Source: Acidimicrobiales bacterium (GTDB lineage Bacteria; Actinomycetota; Acidimicrobiia; Acidimicrobiales; Palsa-688). From it: a DNA stretch of 64,000 nucleotides. The notes beneath the pieces were generated by a model. That model was not told the origin of the DNA. It saw only the letters and a program-made list of their open reading frames with translations, and ran no database searches. The translations under genes were made by a program, and so were the position numbers. This document shows positions 7,816 to 17,121 of this stretch, one piece after another. The number at the start of each line of letters is the position of its first letter. The first letter of the stretch is position 1. The stretch lies in assembly GCA_036378675.1 (NCBI GenBank), contig DASUWA010000007.1:1-64000 (forward strand). The letters are read 5' to 3'.

Positions 7816-8490
7816 GTGGTTGACGGCCGTGGCGAGCTCGTCCAAGTAGAACGCGAGATTGTTGAGTGCCGCGCGTGCCCGCGCCTAGTCGCGTGGAGAG
7901 AGGAAGTCGCCAAGGTCAAGCGCGCCTCCTTCGCTCACGAGGAGTACTGGGGCCGCCCGATTCCGGGCTTCGGGGATCCGGAGGCCCGGATCGCCGTGGT
8001 CGGCCTGGCACCCGCGGCTCACGGCGGGAACCGAACAGGACGGATCTTCACCGGCGACCGCTCGGGGGACTGGTTGTTCGGGTCGATGCACCGCGCCGGT
8101 CTCGCCAACCAGCCCGACAGCGTGAGCGTCGACGACGGTCTAGCGCTCCGCGACGTCTGGGTGTGCTCCGCGGTTCGGTGCGCGCCACCCGCCAACAAAC
8201 CTCTGCCCGAGGAGCGGGACCGGTGCATGCCCTACCTGGTACGAGAGATGAAGGCACTGCCGTCCCTTCGTGTGGTCGTCGTGCTCGGGCAGTTCGCTTA
8301 CGACGTCATCGCCCGGGTGTTCGGTCTCACCGGCCGGCCGCGCTTCGGGCACGGAGTCGAGATACCGCGTTCCGACGGCGTGCCGGCGGTGATCTGTTCC
8401 TACCATCCGAGCCAGCAGAACACCTTCACCGGCAAGCTGACTGCCCCGATGCTCGACGCCGTCTTCATCCGCGCTATATCACTTGCCTAG
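7816..8490 (+). CDS. udgB: Family 5 (type B) uracil-DNA glycosylase
   Basis: About 224 residues from GTG 7816. The ECRACPRLV segment and the later cysteines VCSAVRC and DRC are the four-cysteine Fe-S site of family 4/5 glycosylases. GLAPAAHGGNRTGRIFTGD is the family-5 active-site motif, lacking the catalytic polar residue of family 4, and YHPSQQNTFTGK is the C-terminal DNA-contact motif. The enzyme excises uracil and other deaminated bases from double-stranded DNA. Only 28 bases separate its start from the divergent phosphatase start, so both must share a compact promoter. The start is uncertain; no strong ribosome site was seen. Confidence 0.9.
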   Translation: MVDGRGELVQVEREIVECRACPRLVAWREEVAKVKRASFAHEEYWGRPIPGFGDPEARIAVVGLAPAAHGGNRTGRIFTGDRSGDWLFGSMHRAGLANQPDSVSVDDGLALRDVWVCSAVRCAPPANKPLPEERDRCMPYLVREMKALPSLRVVVVLGQFAYDVIARVFGLTGRPRFGHGVEIPRSDGVPAVICSYHPSQQNTFTGKLTAPMLDAVFIRAISLA

Positions 8491-8668
8491 CTGGGGCCCC
8501 AGCCCCGGCCTCCCCCGGAGAGTGGGGACCCCACCCCCACGCCCGGCCGTTGACACTTGCCCGGCTAGGGCCCCAACCCCAGCCGTAACACCGGCCCGAC
8601 TGGGGCCCCAACCCCAGTCTCCTCCGGACCGCGGGGCCCCGCCCCGCCGCTGGCCGTGCCCAGAGCAG
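8491..8668. repeat. GC-rich inverted repeats between convergent udgB and exporter genes
   Basis: This 178-base gap holds four variants of a GGGGCCCC-containing motif, three of them followed by A(G/A)CCCC. One is a perfect 8-bp hairpin (GACTGGGG at 8598-8605 with CCCCAGTC at 8612-8619); another is GTGGGG-A-CCCCAC at 8522-8534. The motif TGGGGCCCCA(G/A)CCCC recurs at about 8491, 8567 and 8601. They probably serve as bidirectional terminators for the convergent genes; no gene is seen here. Confidence 0.6.
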
Positions 8669-10423
8669 TCAGGTCGGCTGGGGCCTCAGCAGGAACAGCG
8701 CCAAGACGCCGGCGATACCGGCGCAGATCGCCGCTCCGGCGAAGATGGTGTGCAGCTCGGTGACGACAGCTGCGTTGGTCGCGTTGGTGTAGGCCGGGCA
8801 GGACGTCGGATGGGTGGGGCAGAGCACGAGGGCAGAACCGATTCGAGCCTCGGCTTGGTAGAAACGGTGTAGCGCTATGGCGGTGAGGGCCGACAGTCCC
8901 ACGAGCATGCCGATCGTGCGGGCAACTACGGCAAGCGAGCTTGCCAGGGCGTGTACCCGCTCGGACACAGCCCCCAGAACTGCGACGTTCACCGGAGCGA
9001 TCGCAAGACCGAAACCGAAGCCGCAGACGACGAGCTCCACGTCGCTCCATCGCGGGCCGCCGCCCAACGACTTCTTGGACCAGGACGTCATCAAAAGGAA
9101 CGCCGCGGTGGCCAGCACCATCCCGCCCGCCGCAACGAGCGGGGCCCTCGCCCGCGTGCGGCACAGAATGCCGCCCACAAGCGCGCCCACCGGGACGGCC
9201 AGCAGGAAGCGGAGCAATACGAGCGCGGCCGCGACCTCCGACTTCGGATCGACCGTCGCCCTGGCGAAGAGAGGCACGTCGACCAGCGCTGCCATGAGCG
9301 CACCACCCACGGCGAGGTTGACCAGCAGCGATCCCCAGGCCGGCCTCGCCGAAAGCGACCCGAACCTCAACAACGGTTCCCGCGCGGTCCGTTGACGAAT
9401 CACGAATCCGATTGCGAGCACGACCGCCAGTGGCGCGACCACCTTCGCACTGGATGCCACGACCTGCCGGCTGGGGTCGGCCGTGGAGAACGCAACGACA
9501 ACGCACGCGAGCACACCGGCGAGCAGCGCTGACCCGGGGAGATCTGCAGCCGCGAGAACACTTGGTAGGGTCCGCGCGGAGACAACCGGCCGGACTCCGA
9601 ACGGCTTGACTGCCTCCCAAGCAACGAACAGGACGAGAGCGCCTATCGACGCGAGCGCGATAGGCGTCGTGAATGCAGACCATGCGCCCGACGTTGCCGG
9701 CGTGTATATCTGGCCAACTGAGGCGCTGTTGGCGAGGCTCGACGGCGCGTCAAGCGCAAAGATGAGACCGGCGCAACCTACCAACAGCAGAAGGATCCCA
9801 ATTACGTCGCGCCGCCCAGATCGGCGATCACGTCTGGTGGTCAACCAGAACGCGGACCCGACCACAATCGTCACGGGTACGTTGATCCAGAAGATCGCCC
9901 GCCACGACGCCACCGCGACCACTGCAGCGCCGTACAGCGGTCCAATCACGCTGCCCAGCTCCTGCACGGCGCCGACCAAGCCCAGCGGCGCGCCGCGTTC
10001 GTCCGGGGCCCAGCGGGCGGCCACCATGGCCAGTGCGACCGGGACGAGACCGCCGCCTCCCAAACCCTGCAGTGCCCTTCCCGTCACGGCCACTGGAAGG
10101 TTGTGCGCGGTGGCGGTGACGACGGAGCCGCTGGCAAAGATGGTCAGGCAACCCGCGAACACCGGGGCCGTACCGGCGAGATCGGCCAGCCGGCCGATCA
10201 GCGGCAGTACCGCGGTGTAGCCGAGCAGGAACCCGCTGATGATCGGCGTTGCTCGTTGCAGGCGATCAAGCCCGATGCCGACTCCCGACATGATCGCGGG
10301 CAGCGCCACGACCACGACGTAGGTGTCAGCTGCCGCTAGAAGGACTGCGGATGCTACGAGGCCGAGCCTCCAGCGGTCGCGCTCGTTCCGCACCACCAGT
10401 GGCTCGGTCACCCGGACGTCCAT
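8669..10423 (-). CDS. MFS exporter, 14-TMS DHA2 family, P55/Rv1410c-like
   Basis: A 584-residue integral membrane protein with about 14 hydrophobic helices. It has the DHA motif-A-like loop GRLADLAGTAPVF and the motif-C-like GAVQELGSVIGPLYG near residues 150-165. It begins 7 bases after the lprG stop codon. In mycobacteria LprG and the MFS protein Rv1410c (P55) are an operon that moves triacylglycerides and lipoglycans to the outer envelope; the same pairing here supports a lipid exporter over a generic drug pump. It is the last gene of the long mce-led run, followed by GC-rich hairpins. Confidence 0.85.
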   Translation of the reverse strand: MDVRVTEPLVVRNERDRWRLGLVASAVLLAAADTYVVVVALPAIMSGVGIGLDRLQRATPIISGFLLGYTAVLPLIGRLADLAGTAPVFAGCLTIFASGSVVTATAHNLPVAVTGRALQGLGGGGLVPVALAMVAARWAPDERGAPLGLVGAVQELGSVIGPLYGAAVVAVASWRAIFWINVPVTIVVGSAFWLTTRRDRRSGRRDVIGILLLLVGCAGLIFALDAPSSLANSASVGQIYTPATSGAWSAFTTPIALASIGALVLFVAWEAVKPFGVRPVVSARTLPSVLAAADLPGSALLAGVLACVVVAFSTADPSRQVVASSAKVVAPLAVVLAIGFVIRQRTAREPLLRFGSLSARPAWGSLLVNLAVGGALMAALVDVPLFARATVDPKSEVAAALVLLRFLLAVPVGALVGGILCRTRARAPLVAAGGMVLATAAFLLMTSWSKKSLGGGPRWSDVELVVCGFGFGLAIAPVNVAVLGAVSERVHALASSLAVVARTIGMLVGLSALTAIALHRFYQAEARIGSALVLCPTHPTSCPAYTNATNAAVVTELHTIFAGAAICAGIAGVLALFLLRPQPT

Positions 10424-10430
10424 GTCGCGT

Positions 10431-11159
10431 TCAGCTGGTGGGTGGCAGGGTTATCGGGACGCTTTCTCCGTAGTTCGTCAGGGTTACCGTGAAAGTGGCG
10501 TTCGAGGTCTCGCTTACGAAGGGGCCGGTGAGATCCACTCGTCGAAGCTGATGGTTGCTCGGGTCGATCGCAGCCACGAGCACCACGGGGCGGCTCGGAT
10601 CCTGATTGGGTAGCAGCGGCACGGCCGAACCCGGGATGGTCTCCCTGATCTCGTCGAGGAGCTCGCCTCCCACGCGCTCCGTTCCGATTTTCCGGGCGCC
10701 GGTACCGGAAGTGAGCATGCTCGAAAGCCCGTGCTGGGTGCTCAGAAGGTCAGTCGGGTTCCCCAGGCCGAACGAGGCTGGATCGATCTTGCTGTATTTC
10801 GTGGAGAACGGAAGCTGCGCTTCCACGGTATTCCCGACAGCCACAACCTTCACAGACGCGCGCCCGCCGGCGACAGAGACGTCGAGCGACCCCTGCAACC
10901 GGTCCGGCCTCACCATGTCGCCCTGGCCGCCCTCGATAACGGTGCCGCCCGCCGCCGCGTTCGTGCTCGTGAGGGTGAAGTGAACTCCTTGTGCCGAGTC
11001 CAGGGTCGACTTCGCGTTCTCAAGCAGCGCTTGAGGACTTGCGGAGGAGCTGGAGCTGCCACAGGCAGCCAGCAGCGCGAGTAGGCACAAGCCGCCGCCC
11101 GACAAGACCAGTTTGTTGGCGGTTCGCGGCAACACAGTCTGGAACGGGCGTCGGGGCAA
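10431..11159 (-). CDS. lprG: LprG/LppX-family lipoprotein
   Basis: A 242-residue lipoprotein with a basic N-terminus, hydrophobic core and lipobox LLAAC at about residues 29-33. The mature part shows family features: VHFTLTSTN, a GDMVRPDRLQG strand, and the C-terminal NYGESVPITLPP closely resembling the end of LprG. LprG has a hydrophobic cavity that carries triacylated lipids across the periplasm. The start is TTG 11159, supported by AGGAG six bases upstream. The adjacent P55-like exporter strongly supports the assignment. Confidence 0.88.
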   Translation of the reverse strand: MPRRPFQTVLPRTANKLVLSGGGLCLLALLAACGSSSSSASPQALLENAKSTLDSAQGVHFTLTSTNAAAGGTVIEGGQGDMVRPDRLQGSLDVSVAGGRASVKVVAVGNTVEAQLPFSTKYSKIDPASFGLGNPTDLLSTQHGLSSMLTSGTGARKIGTERVGGELLDEIRETIPGSAVPLLPNQDPSRPVVLVAAIDPSNHQLRRVDLTGPFVSETSNATFTVTLTNYGESVPITLPPTS

Positions 11160-11174
11160 AAAGTCTCCTAGGGG

Positions 11175-12365
11175 TCAACCAGTGCTGAAGCCGGTCGCCT
11201 TGAGGAAGCGCCCGACAGCGCGAAGGTAGTGTGCGCGGCCGAGGTGCACTATGTGGCTGCCGGGGAACCATTCGATCTGGGGATGCCCCCAGTGCTCGTA
11301 CAGCCGGGCCGATTGCTCGGGCGGAGCGAGCCGGTCTCCGAGCCCCCCGATTATCAACAGGCGGTCCCGGCTGAGAAGGGGCGGATAGTTGAGCGGGCTG
11401 TGAAGGTTCATCGACGCCTGGAACGACTCCTCGGAAATGCCCGATTTTCGGAGAGCAATCTTGAGCAGCTGGCCCGCCGGAAACCACCCGTCGAGCAACC
11501 TCGACATGTCCGTGACAGCGGAGTTGGGTATGGCCACGTGAAGGCGTGGTTCGGCGGCTGCCATGAGAGCGCTGACGTAACCCCCCAGCGACAGTCCGGT
11601 TATGCCCACGTGTTCCACTCCGGTTGAGATCAGGTAGTCGACCACTACCCGGATGTCGCAGATGCTTTGCAGCATCGCTTCGTGGAAGTGGCCGAGCCCG
11701 TCGGTGAAGAGCCCGGAGCCGCTGAACGGGGCGAATCGGTCGTTCCTCGCTCCGTGGAACGGCAATGTGACCAGGACGACGTCGCAGCCGTGGCTGTAGA
11801 ACCAGGGTAGCGACATGAACGTGCTGTTGAACCAGTAGGGCGAACCGGTGAAGCCGTGGACGACGATGATCGTGGGACGCGGACCGTCTTCGTGACGCCA
11901 ATGTTGTGCCCTGGCAACCGCGTTCCGGTCGTGGCTCGTGTAGGACGTCCGCAACTTCGGGCAGGTCACCCGGTATGGACTCTTGAAGCTGATCAGCTCG
12001 ATGTAGCCGACCCCGGGTGCCCAGAGCTGACGTCCGAGCCTTCGGGCCTTCATCTTCACCGGCGGAGGCGCCAGGAAGACCTTGGAGGCGTCGGCGTCGG
12101 CGGCCAACTCGCCAAAAAAGTCGATCGATGCCCGTTGCAGGGCGCTCGAACGGCGCCTCAACGTTGCCGGCGCTGCAGCGGCAGCTACGACCGACGCAAG
12201 ACCTGTTCGGAGCCACAGGTCCATCAACGCGATCGCTTGAACCTGAATACCGCCGTCGGGGACGGCGTCGCGCCACGCGGCGTCGGGGCCGGCCAGGCCG
12301 ATCGAGCGCGGGCCATCGAAGGGAGCGTCAACTGGTGGTTCGGGATATTCGGCTTTGATGCTCAC
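11175..12365 (-). CDS. Alpha/beta hydrolase, esterase-like
   Basis: A 396-residue alpha/beta-hydrolase. The oxyanion strand TIIVVHGFTGSPYWF, nucleophile elbow GLSLGG (Ser), acid region LLIIGGLGDRLAPP (Asp) and a C-terminal FPGSHIVH (His) form a complete catalytic triad. The first ~150 residues are unrelated to the catalytic core and probably make a lid or membrane-facing domain. No signal peptide is seen. Its place between an ABC1 kinase and lprG in the lipid-transport run suggests an ester or acyl-lipid substrate; that is inference. Confidence 0.82.
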   Translation of the reverse strand: MSIKAEYPEPPVDAPFDGPRSIGLAGPDAAWRDAVPDGGIQVQAIALMDLWLRTGLASVVAAAAAPATLRRRSSALQRASIDFFGELAADADASKVFLAPPPVKMKARRLGRQLWAPGVGYIELISFKSPYRVTCPKLRTSYTSHDRNAVARAQHWRHEDGPRPTIIVVHGFTGSPYWFNSTFMSLPWFYSHGCDVVLVTLPFHGARNDRFAPFSGSGLFTDGLGHFHEAMLQSICDIRVVVDYLISTGVEHVGITGLSLGGYVSALMAAAEPRLHVAIPNSAVTDMSRLLDGWFPAGQLLKIALRKSGISEESFQASMNLHSPLNYPPLLSRDRLLIIGGLGDRLAPPEQSARLYEHWGHPQIEWFPGSHIVHLGRAHYLRAVGRFLKATGFSTG

Positions 12366-12409
12366 GGGTGTCAGCCTTGTCTATTCGGCGCTGAACGTGG
12401 TTGATTCTG

Positions 12410-13864
12410 CTAACTGGGGAACACGACGCCCGCATCGGCGGCTCGTTTTGCCGCCTCGTCGGGGAATATGTTCTTTACCAGAAATAGGTCGGTCGCAATC
12501 TGCCAATCAGGGGCGAGTCCTTTGATATAGCGCTCCATGTAGAGCATCTGCTTCGAGAAGAGGACCATCTCCTTGGGGGCTGTCATGCCGTACTGCCTCA
12601 TCATCTCGAGGGACGACACGATGAAGTCCCCCAAGCTCATGCTGGACGCGCTTCCGAGCATCGGCGCCACGACCAGCTTGATCCTTGAGCCCACTTCTTC
12701 ATCGGTCCCCATGTCGTCGCTTATTAGGCCAAGCCGCTTGTAGGCCCTTGCGATCCGGGAGAAGTCCTGATCGAACATGAAGGTGAACAGCAGGTCTTTG
12801 ATCAGCTGCTTGTAGTCGTCGGGGACCTCTCCCATGATCCCGAAGTCGAGATAGCTGGCGCGGCCGTCGTCGAGAACCCACAGATTTCCGGCGTGCATGT
12901 CCCCATGGAATGGTCCGTGGACGAGAACTGCCTCGAGCCACGTCTTGGCGCCACGCCGGAGCACGAGTTCCCCATCGATCCCACGATCTCGGATTGCGTC
13001 GAACTCGTCCATGGGAATTCCGGTCATCCGCTCCATGCAGATCATGTGGGGACCGCAGTAGTCCCAGTAGATCTGCGGCGCGGTCACCCAGTCGTTGTCG
13101 CCGAAATCCCAAAGCTTGTCCCGGAAATGGTGTTGGCGCCACGCTTCGAGAGCCGGGTTCAGCTCGCTGAACGTGACGTCGTGCAGGTCCTCTACCAACG
13201 CAATCGCGTTGGCGTTCCGGGCGAATTGGAAGAATTTCTCCATGGTTTTTGCCAGCCGGTACATGATCCGCAGGTCGGTCGTCATCTGCTTGCGGATATT
13301 TGGCCGCTGAAGTTTGATCACCGCTTCCCGGCCGTCTGGGAGCACACAAGCATGTACCTGACCGATCGAGGCGGCCGAAAGGGGGGCTTCGTCGAACTGT
13401 TTGAAGATCGCGGCGGGCGGCAAGCCGAGGTCCTTGCGGATCATGTCGCGCGCGGTCCGGCCGTCGAAGGGCGGTACTTCATCGAGGCAACGTTGGGCTG
13501 CGGACGCCAGCGGCTGAGGGAACAGCCCAGGCGACGACGCAATGATCTGGCCGAGCTTCACGTAAGTCGGGCCGAGGCTTATCAGCGCGTCGACTCCGCC
13601 GTGCGCTGCCGCATCTAAGACGTTTCGCTTCCATGGACGTACCAACCAGGCTGCGAGACGAAGACCGACGCGAATCGGGATCATGACGTACACGGTCACG
13701 AGCCGGAAGAGCTCGGCAACTCCGAAAGCGCCAAGGCGGGGCACCTCAACCTCGAGGTCCTGAGGGGGAGGGCCGTCGGCATAAGGTCCGCGGAACTGGC
13801 TTCTGATCCCGGCTGTCCCGAAGTCGGATCCGGGGATCACGACAGCTGGTTCCGGATGGCTCAT
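12410..13864 (-). CDS. ABC1/UbiB-family atypical kinase
   Basis: A 484-residue ABC1 (AarF/UbiB/COQ8) kinase-like protein. Signature elements are GPTYVKLGQIIASSPGLFP (KxGQ motif), SAASIGQVH replacing the P-loop, EAVIKLQRP with the conserved lysine, HGDMHAGNLW as catalytic loop and YLDFG as the metal-binding DFG. A hydrophobic segment precedes the KxGQ region. The family supports isoprenoid-quinone and lipid metabolism through ATPase activity. It begins 10 bases after the acyl-CoA synthetase stop codon. Its link with mce genes is unexplained. Confidence 0.9.
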   Translation of the reverse strand: MSHPEPAVVIPGSDFGTAGIRSQFRGPYADGPPPQDLEVEVPRLGAFGVAELFRLVTVYVMIPIRVGLRLAAWLVRPWKRNVLDAAAHGGVDALISLGPTYVKLGQIIASSPGLFPQPLASAAQRCLDEVPPFDGRTARDMIRKDLGLPPAAIFKQFDEAPLSAASIGQVHACVLPDGREAVIKLQRPNIRKQMTTDLRIMYRLAKTMEKFFQFARNANAIALVEDLHDVTFSELNPALEAWRQHHFRDKLWDFGDNDWVTAPQIYWDYCGPHMICMERMTGIPMDEFDAIRDRGIDGELVLRRGAKTWLEAVLVHGPFHGDMHAGNLWVLDDGRASYLDFGIMGEVPDDYKQLIKDLLFTFMFDQDFSRIARAYKRLGLISDDMGTDEEVGSRIKLVVAPMLGSASSMSLGDFIVSSLEMMRQYGMTAPKEMVLFSKQMLYMERYIKGLAPDWQIATDLFLVKNIFPDEAAKRAADAGVVFPS

Positions 13865-13874
13865 GCCGACATGT

Positions 13875-15530
13875 TCATTCGTCCAGTTGATGCTCCGCCA
13901 GTTGCCGCTTCAGGACCTTTCCGGACGGGTTTCTGGGCAGCTTGTCGACGAACACCACGTCTCGGGGGACCTTGTAGCGCGCGAGGTTGGCACGAACGAA
14001 GTCTTTTACGGCGCCTTCATCGACCGTATGGCCGGACCGCACGACCACGAAGACGCGCAGTCTCTGGCCAAAGTCGGGGTCCTTCACCCCGATGGCCGCC
14101 GCCTCGAGGATCGACTCGTGACTGGAGAGCAGGTCCTCCACCTCCGCCGGGTAGACGTTTTCTCCGCCCGAAACGATCATTTCATCGGCGCGGCCGTCGA
14201 TGAACAGCCGTCCCGACTCGTCGAAATGCCCGACGTCTCCGGTGGACATCAGCCCGTCGATCGTCTCCTTGCTGCCCCCTCCCGTGTACCCTCCGAACTC
14301 CATGCCGCTCCCCACGAATATCCGGCCAACGGTTCCGATCTGCACCTGGGTGCCTGCGTCGTCGTATATCCGTACCGTCGTCCCGAGCGGCGCCTTTCCC
14401 GCAGTGCCTGGTGCCGCTTCGAGATCGTCGGGGGTGGCGATGGTTGCCCATGCGACCTCAGTGGAGCCGTAGAGGTTGTAGAGCACGTCGCCGAAGGCAT
14501 CCATGGTTTTTCTGCATAGTGCCGCGTCGAGTTGCGCACCGCTCGACGCGATGATGCGCAGCGAGGCTAAGTCCGCGGCGGCTATTCGGTCGGTTCCAAG
14601 TGAGACGAGTCGGTTGAGCATTGCGGGCACAAGCACGAGTGAGCTACAACGGTGCTCGGCAAGGGCGACCAGCACCTGGTCGGGGTCGAACCTTCTTCTC
14701 AGGACGATCGTCGAGCCGAGGGCGAGCATCAACACTGACGTCCCCAATCCCCACGCGTGATACGCGGGGGAGGCAATGAAAGAAGCTTCGCGGCTTCGGA
14801 ACGGAATGCGGGAGAGGATCGCTGCTGGAGCCACCAGAGACCGCGGCTGCGCCGTGGTCGCTCCCTTCGGTGCTCCCGTTGTGCCGCTCGTCAGGATGAT
14901 CACCGACCCGTGACCGAAGGGGGGAGCAGGTGGCTCAGGGTTGCCGGCCGCGATCATCGATGCGAGGGTCGGATCCCCTTCTCTTGAAGTCCCCTCGGTC
15001 CAGGCGATGTAGCGCCCGTTCCGGGCCCTTACCGCGGCGACAGTTTCGGCGAACTCTTCGTCGTAGATGATCGTGTCGAGTGCTTCGCGCTCCGATACCT
15101 CAGCCGCCTGAGGCCCGGAGAAGTCCGTGTTGAGGAAGAGGACTCGCGCGCCGAGCTTCAACGCCGCATGGCTGGCGTCATAGATGCCGCGATGGTTGCG
15201 GCAAAGGATCCCGACCCTAGAATCCTCGGCAACTCCTCGCGCCCGCAGCGCATTTGCCAGAGCGTTGGACCTGCGATCCATCTCGGCGAAGGTCACCGTG
15301 CCGAGCTCGTCCACCACGGCTGGCCGGTCTCCATATCGAATCGCCGCCACCGTCGACGCGGCACCCATCGCACCGTAACGGTCGAGCGCCTGGTACATGG
15401 CGAAAAGCCTGTCTGGACGCTCGGCTCCCACCATTCCCGAAGCAACGAGCGTCGCCAAGGCCTGGGCCTCGACGGGCAGCCTCAGTAGCGTCCTGGAGAG
15501 TTGGGTGAGGTTCCGGACCGGACCGGGCAT
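13875..15530 (-). CDS. fadD: Long-chain fatty acyl-CoA synthetase (FadD2-like)
   Basis: A 551-residue ANL-superfamily enzyme. It has the P-loop-like SVIILTSGTTGAPKGAT, the NLYGSTEVAWATIATPDD adenylate site, SGGENVYPAEVEDLL, and the C-terminal catalytic lysine in RNPSGKVLKRQL. The N-terminal LTQLSRTLLRLP helix and the RADEMIVSGGENVYP hinge resemble mycobacterial FadD2/FadD12. It activates fatty acids as acyl-CoA. Position three bases after a lipoprotein gene in the mce run suggests it activates the lipid brought in by the Mce system. Confidence 0.9.
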   Translation of the reverse strand: MPGPVRNLTQLSRTLLRLPVEAQALATLVASGMVGAERPDRLFAMYQALDRYGAMGAASTVAAIRYGDRPAVVDELGTVTFAEMDRRSNALANALRARGVAEDSRVGILCRNHRGIYDASHAALKLGARVLFLNTDFSGPQAAEVSEREALDTIIYDEEFAETVAAVRARNGRYIAWTEGTSREGDPTLASMIAAGNPEPPAPPFGHGSVIILTSGTTGAPKGATTAQPRSLVAPAAILSRIPFRSREASFIASPAYHAWGLGTSVLMLALGSTIVLRRRFDPDQVLVALAEHRCSSLVLVPAMLNRLVSLGTDRIAAADLASLRIIASSGAQLDAALCRKTMDAFGDVLYNLYGSTEVAWATIATPDDLEAAPGTAGKAPLGTTVRIYDDAGTQVQIGTVGRIFVGSGMEFGGYTGGGSKETIDGLMSTGDVGHFDESGRLFIDGRADEMIVSGGENVYPAEVEDLLSSHESILEAAAIGVKDPDFGQRLRVFVVVRSGHTVDEGAVKDFVRANLARYKVPRDVVFVDKLPRNPSGKVLKRQLAEHQLDE

Positions 15531-15533
15531 CGA

Positions 15534-16040
15534 TCAGCCTCCGATGGTGTAGTTGCAGTTGTTCCGCACAAAAGTGATTACCCGATCCCCGGCGGCCTTG
15601 ACTGCGGGATCGAGCAGCACCCGCCCGAGATTCGGGTCGGACAGTTTCTTGGGGTCGAGTCCCGCTTTCTGCAGGTCGCCGAGGATCTCTGCTACCGAGT
15701 TGAAATAGAGCCTCGTGTCGGCGGCGGCCGGCTGCGGTGCGGTGGCGATCATGGTGGGCACTTCGGCGAGGTAGTCGTTGACGATCTGGGCTCGCACCTT
15801 TTGGGTCGCGTGAGGAAGCTCCGCAACGTGCTTGTAGATAGCCACCACCACCGTGCAGTAGCCGGTCGTGTCCGGTACCGATGGCACATTTGGCGGGCGC
15901 CACCTGTCCACGGTCAAAAGTGTCGTCGAGCTCGATGTTCTCGGTCGGGAACTGTTGCCGCACCCGGCTGCCACTGTCACCAAAGCGGCAAGCGCTGCGG
16001 CGAATACGAGTGTGCCCTTAGGCGGTCGTGTGTATCGCAA
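15534..16040 (-). CDS. Secreted lipoprotein of unknown function
   Basis: A 168-residue lipoprotein with signal TLVFAAALAALVTVAAGC and lipobox VAAGC at about residues 23-27, then a Ser/Thr linker. The mature domain is mostly helical (YCTVVVAIYKHVAELPH, VRAQIVNDYLAEVPTM) with two cysteines, near the start and end, that could form a disulfide. I do not recognise a family. It starts at TTG 16040, overlapping the upstream gene by 23 bases. As part of the mce-led run it may be a periplasmic accessory subunit; that is inference. Confidence 0.7.
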   Translation of the reverse strand: MRYTRPPKGTLVFAAALAALVTVAAGCGNSSRPRTSSSTTLLTVDRWRPPNVPSVPDTTGYCTVVVAIYKHVAELPHATQKVRAQIVNDYLAEVPTMIATAPQPAAADTRLYFNSVAEILGDLQKAGLDPKKLSDPNLGRVLLDPAVKAAGDRVITFVRNNCNYTIGG

Positions 16041-17121
16041 AGGTGCTTGGGGCGAAGAAGGTGTTCTTCCCTGGAGGGGACGGGAGACCTAAAAGCAGGT
16101 TAAGAAGGTTGGCGTTCGATTGTGTACACAGCGTCGACGGCGCCGTCGTTGCCGCGCCCGGCGCCGACGGCGAGGGAGGCGTGTTCGGGTCGACCTTTGC
16201 AACCGCGAAGTCGTTGCTGACCAGAGTGGCTTGCGCCCCGGTGATCGGACCGGTGATCGGCTGGCCGGTCATGTTGCCACTAGTGCCGCTGGTCAAGTGC
16301 GCAGGGCTGGTCTCTTGAGCGTAAGTGAGCCCCGTCACGGAACTGACGCCGGTTGGGCCCACCGCTAGATCTGACGCCGGCAAGCCTGCCTCACGCAGGT
16401 CGCCGATCGGGATCGTGCACTCGTTCCCCGTGGCCGCGGTTATCTGTCCCAGGATCGGACCCAGAACTGACAGTGCCGGACCGAAATCGCTTGTCGACTT
16501 GGCGGCGGCGTTGAACTCTACGTTCAGTCCTCCGTTCGCGGCTGGGGTCAGGTCGATGACCGCCGACAGCTGACCATCCGCCGCACCGTATCCCGTCAGT
16601 ACGGGCAGCCCGGAGATTCCGGTGATCGACACCGAAACGGGGATCGGGTTAACGAACTGGAAGTTGTTGTTGTAGTGAGTGTCGTTCTGGTTGCCTTCCG
16701 GGTTGGGGGCAATCGATCCCTGCTCGGTTGGGAGCTGGAACAGGCCGCAGGTCGTCGCGTATATCTGTCCCGGATTTCCTGGAAGGAACGTGGGGCCGCC
16801 ACCGAGAACCGCGGTAAGCAACCCGTTGGAGATCTCCAGGTAGCCACCTGAAGGAACGCTTGGAAGCGCGCCGCCCGGCGGAGGCGGGTTTGGGCCGAGC
16901 GTCGCGCTGAAAGGAATCTCGTACGGCGTGAACGGAGCGTTCGGAGCCGCCCCTCCCGCCGGGTACTGCTCCGCTTGGCAGTTCATCGGAGGCTGGGCCT
17001 GTGCGGCGGTTGTCGCCACCGGCAATAGACCGATGCCCAACCCGATTGACACAGACGCACCGAGCGCGGCGGTTACCAGCGGGGCCACTCGACGTGCTCG
17101 ATGTCGACGACGGCGTCCCAT
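16018..17121 (-). CDS. Secreted protein, paralogue 2 of a tandem pair in the mce run
   Basis: A 367-residue exported protein starting at ATG 17121 with RRRRHRARR and a hydrophobic signal ending near AQAQ. It is clearly related to the next upstream gene: both share NC-X2-QYP, a PF-X-A strand, CGL(I/F)QLP, IDLTPAxNGGLN, (S/G)xxTGxPxTGP, and an LLGLP segment before the C-terminus. The beta-rich, Gly/Pro/Asn-rich composition suggests an extracytoplasmic beta fold. I cannot place it in a named family. Its start overlaps the paralogue's stop as TGATG. Confidence 0.72.
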   Translation of the reverse strand: MGRRRRHRARRVAPLVTAALGASVSIGLGIGLLPVATTAAQAQPPMNCQAEQYPAGGAAPNAPFTPYEIPFSATLGPNPPPPGGALPSVPSGGYLEISNGLLTAVLGGGPTFLPGNPGQIYATTCGLFQLPTEQGSIAPNPEGNQNDTHYNNNFQFVNPIPVSVSITGISGLPVLTGYGAADGQLSAVIDLTPAANGGLNVEFNAAAKSTSDFGPALSVLGPILGQITAATGNECTIPIGDLREAGLPASDLAVGPTGVSSVTGLTYAQETSPAHLTSGTSGNMTGQPITGPITGAQATLVSNDFAVAKVDPNTPPSPSAPGAATTAPSTLCTQSNANLLNLLLGLPSPPGKNTFFAPSTFAIHTTA

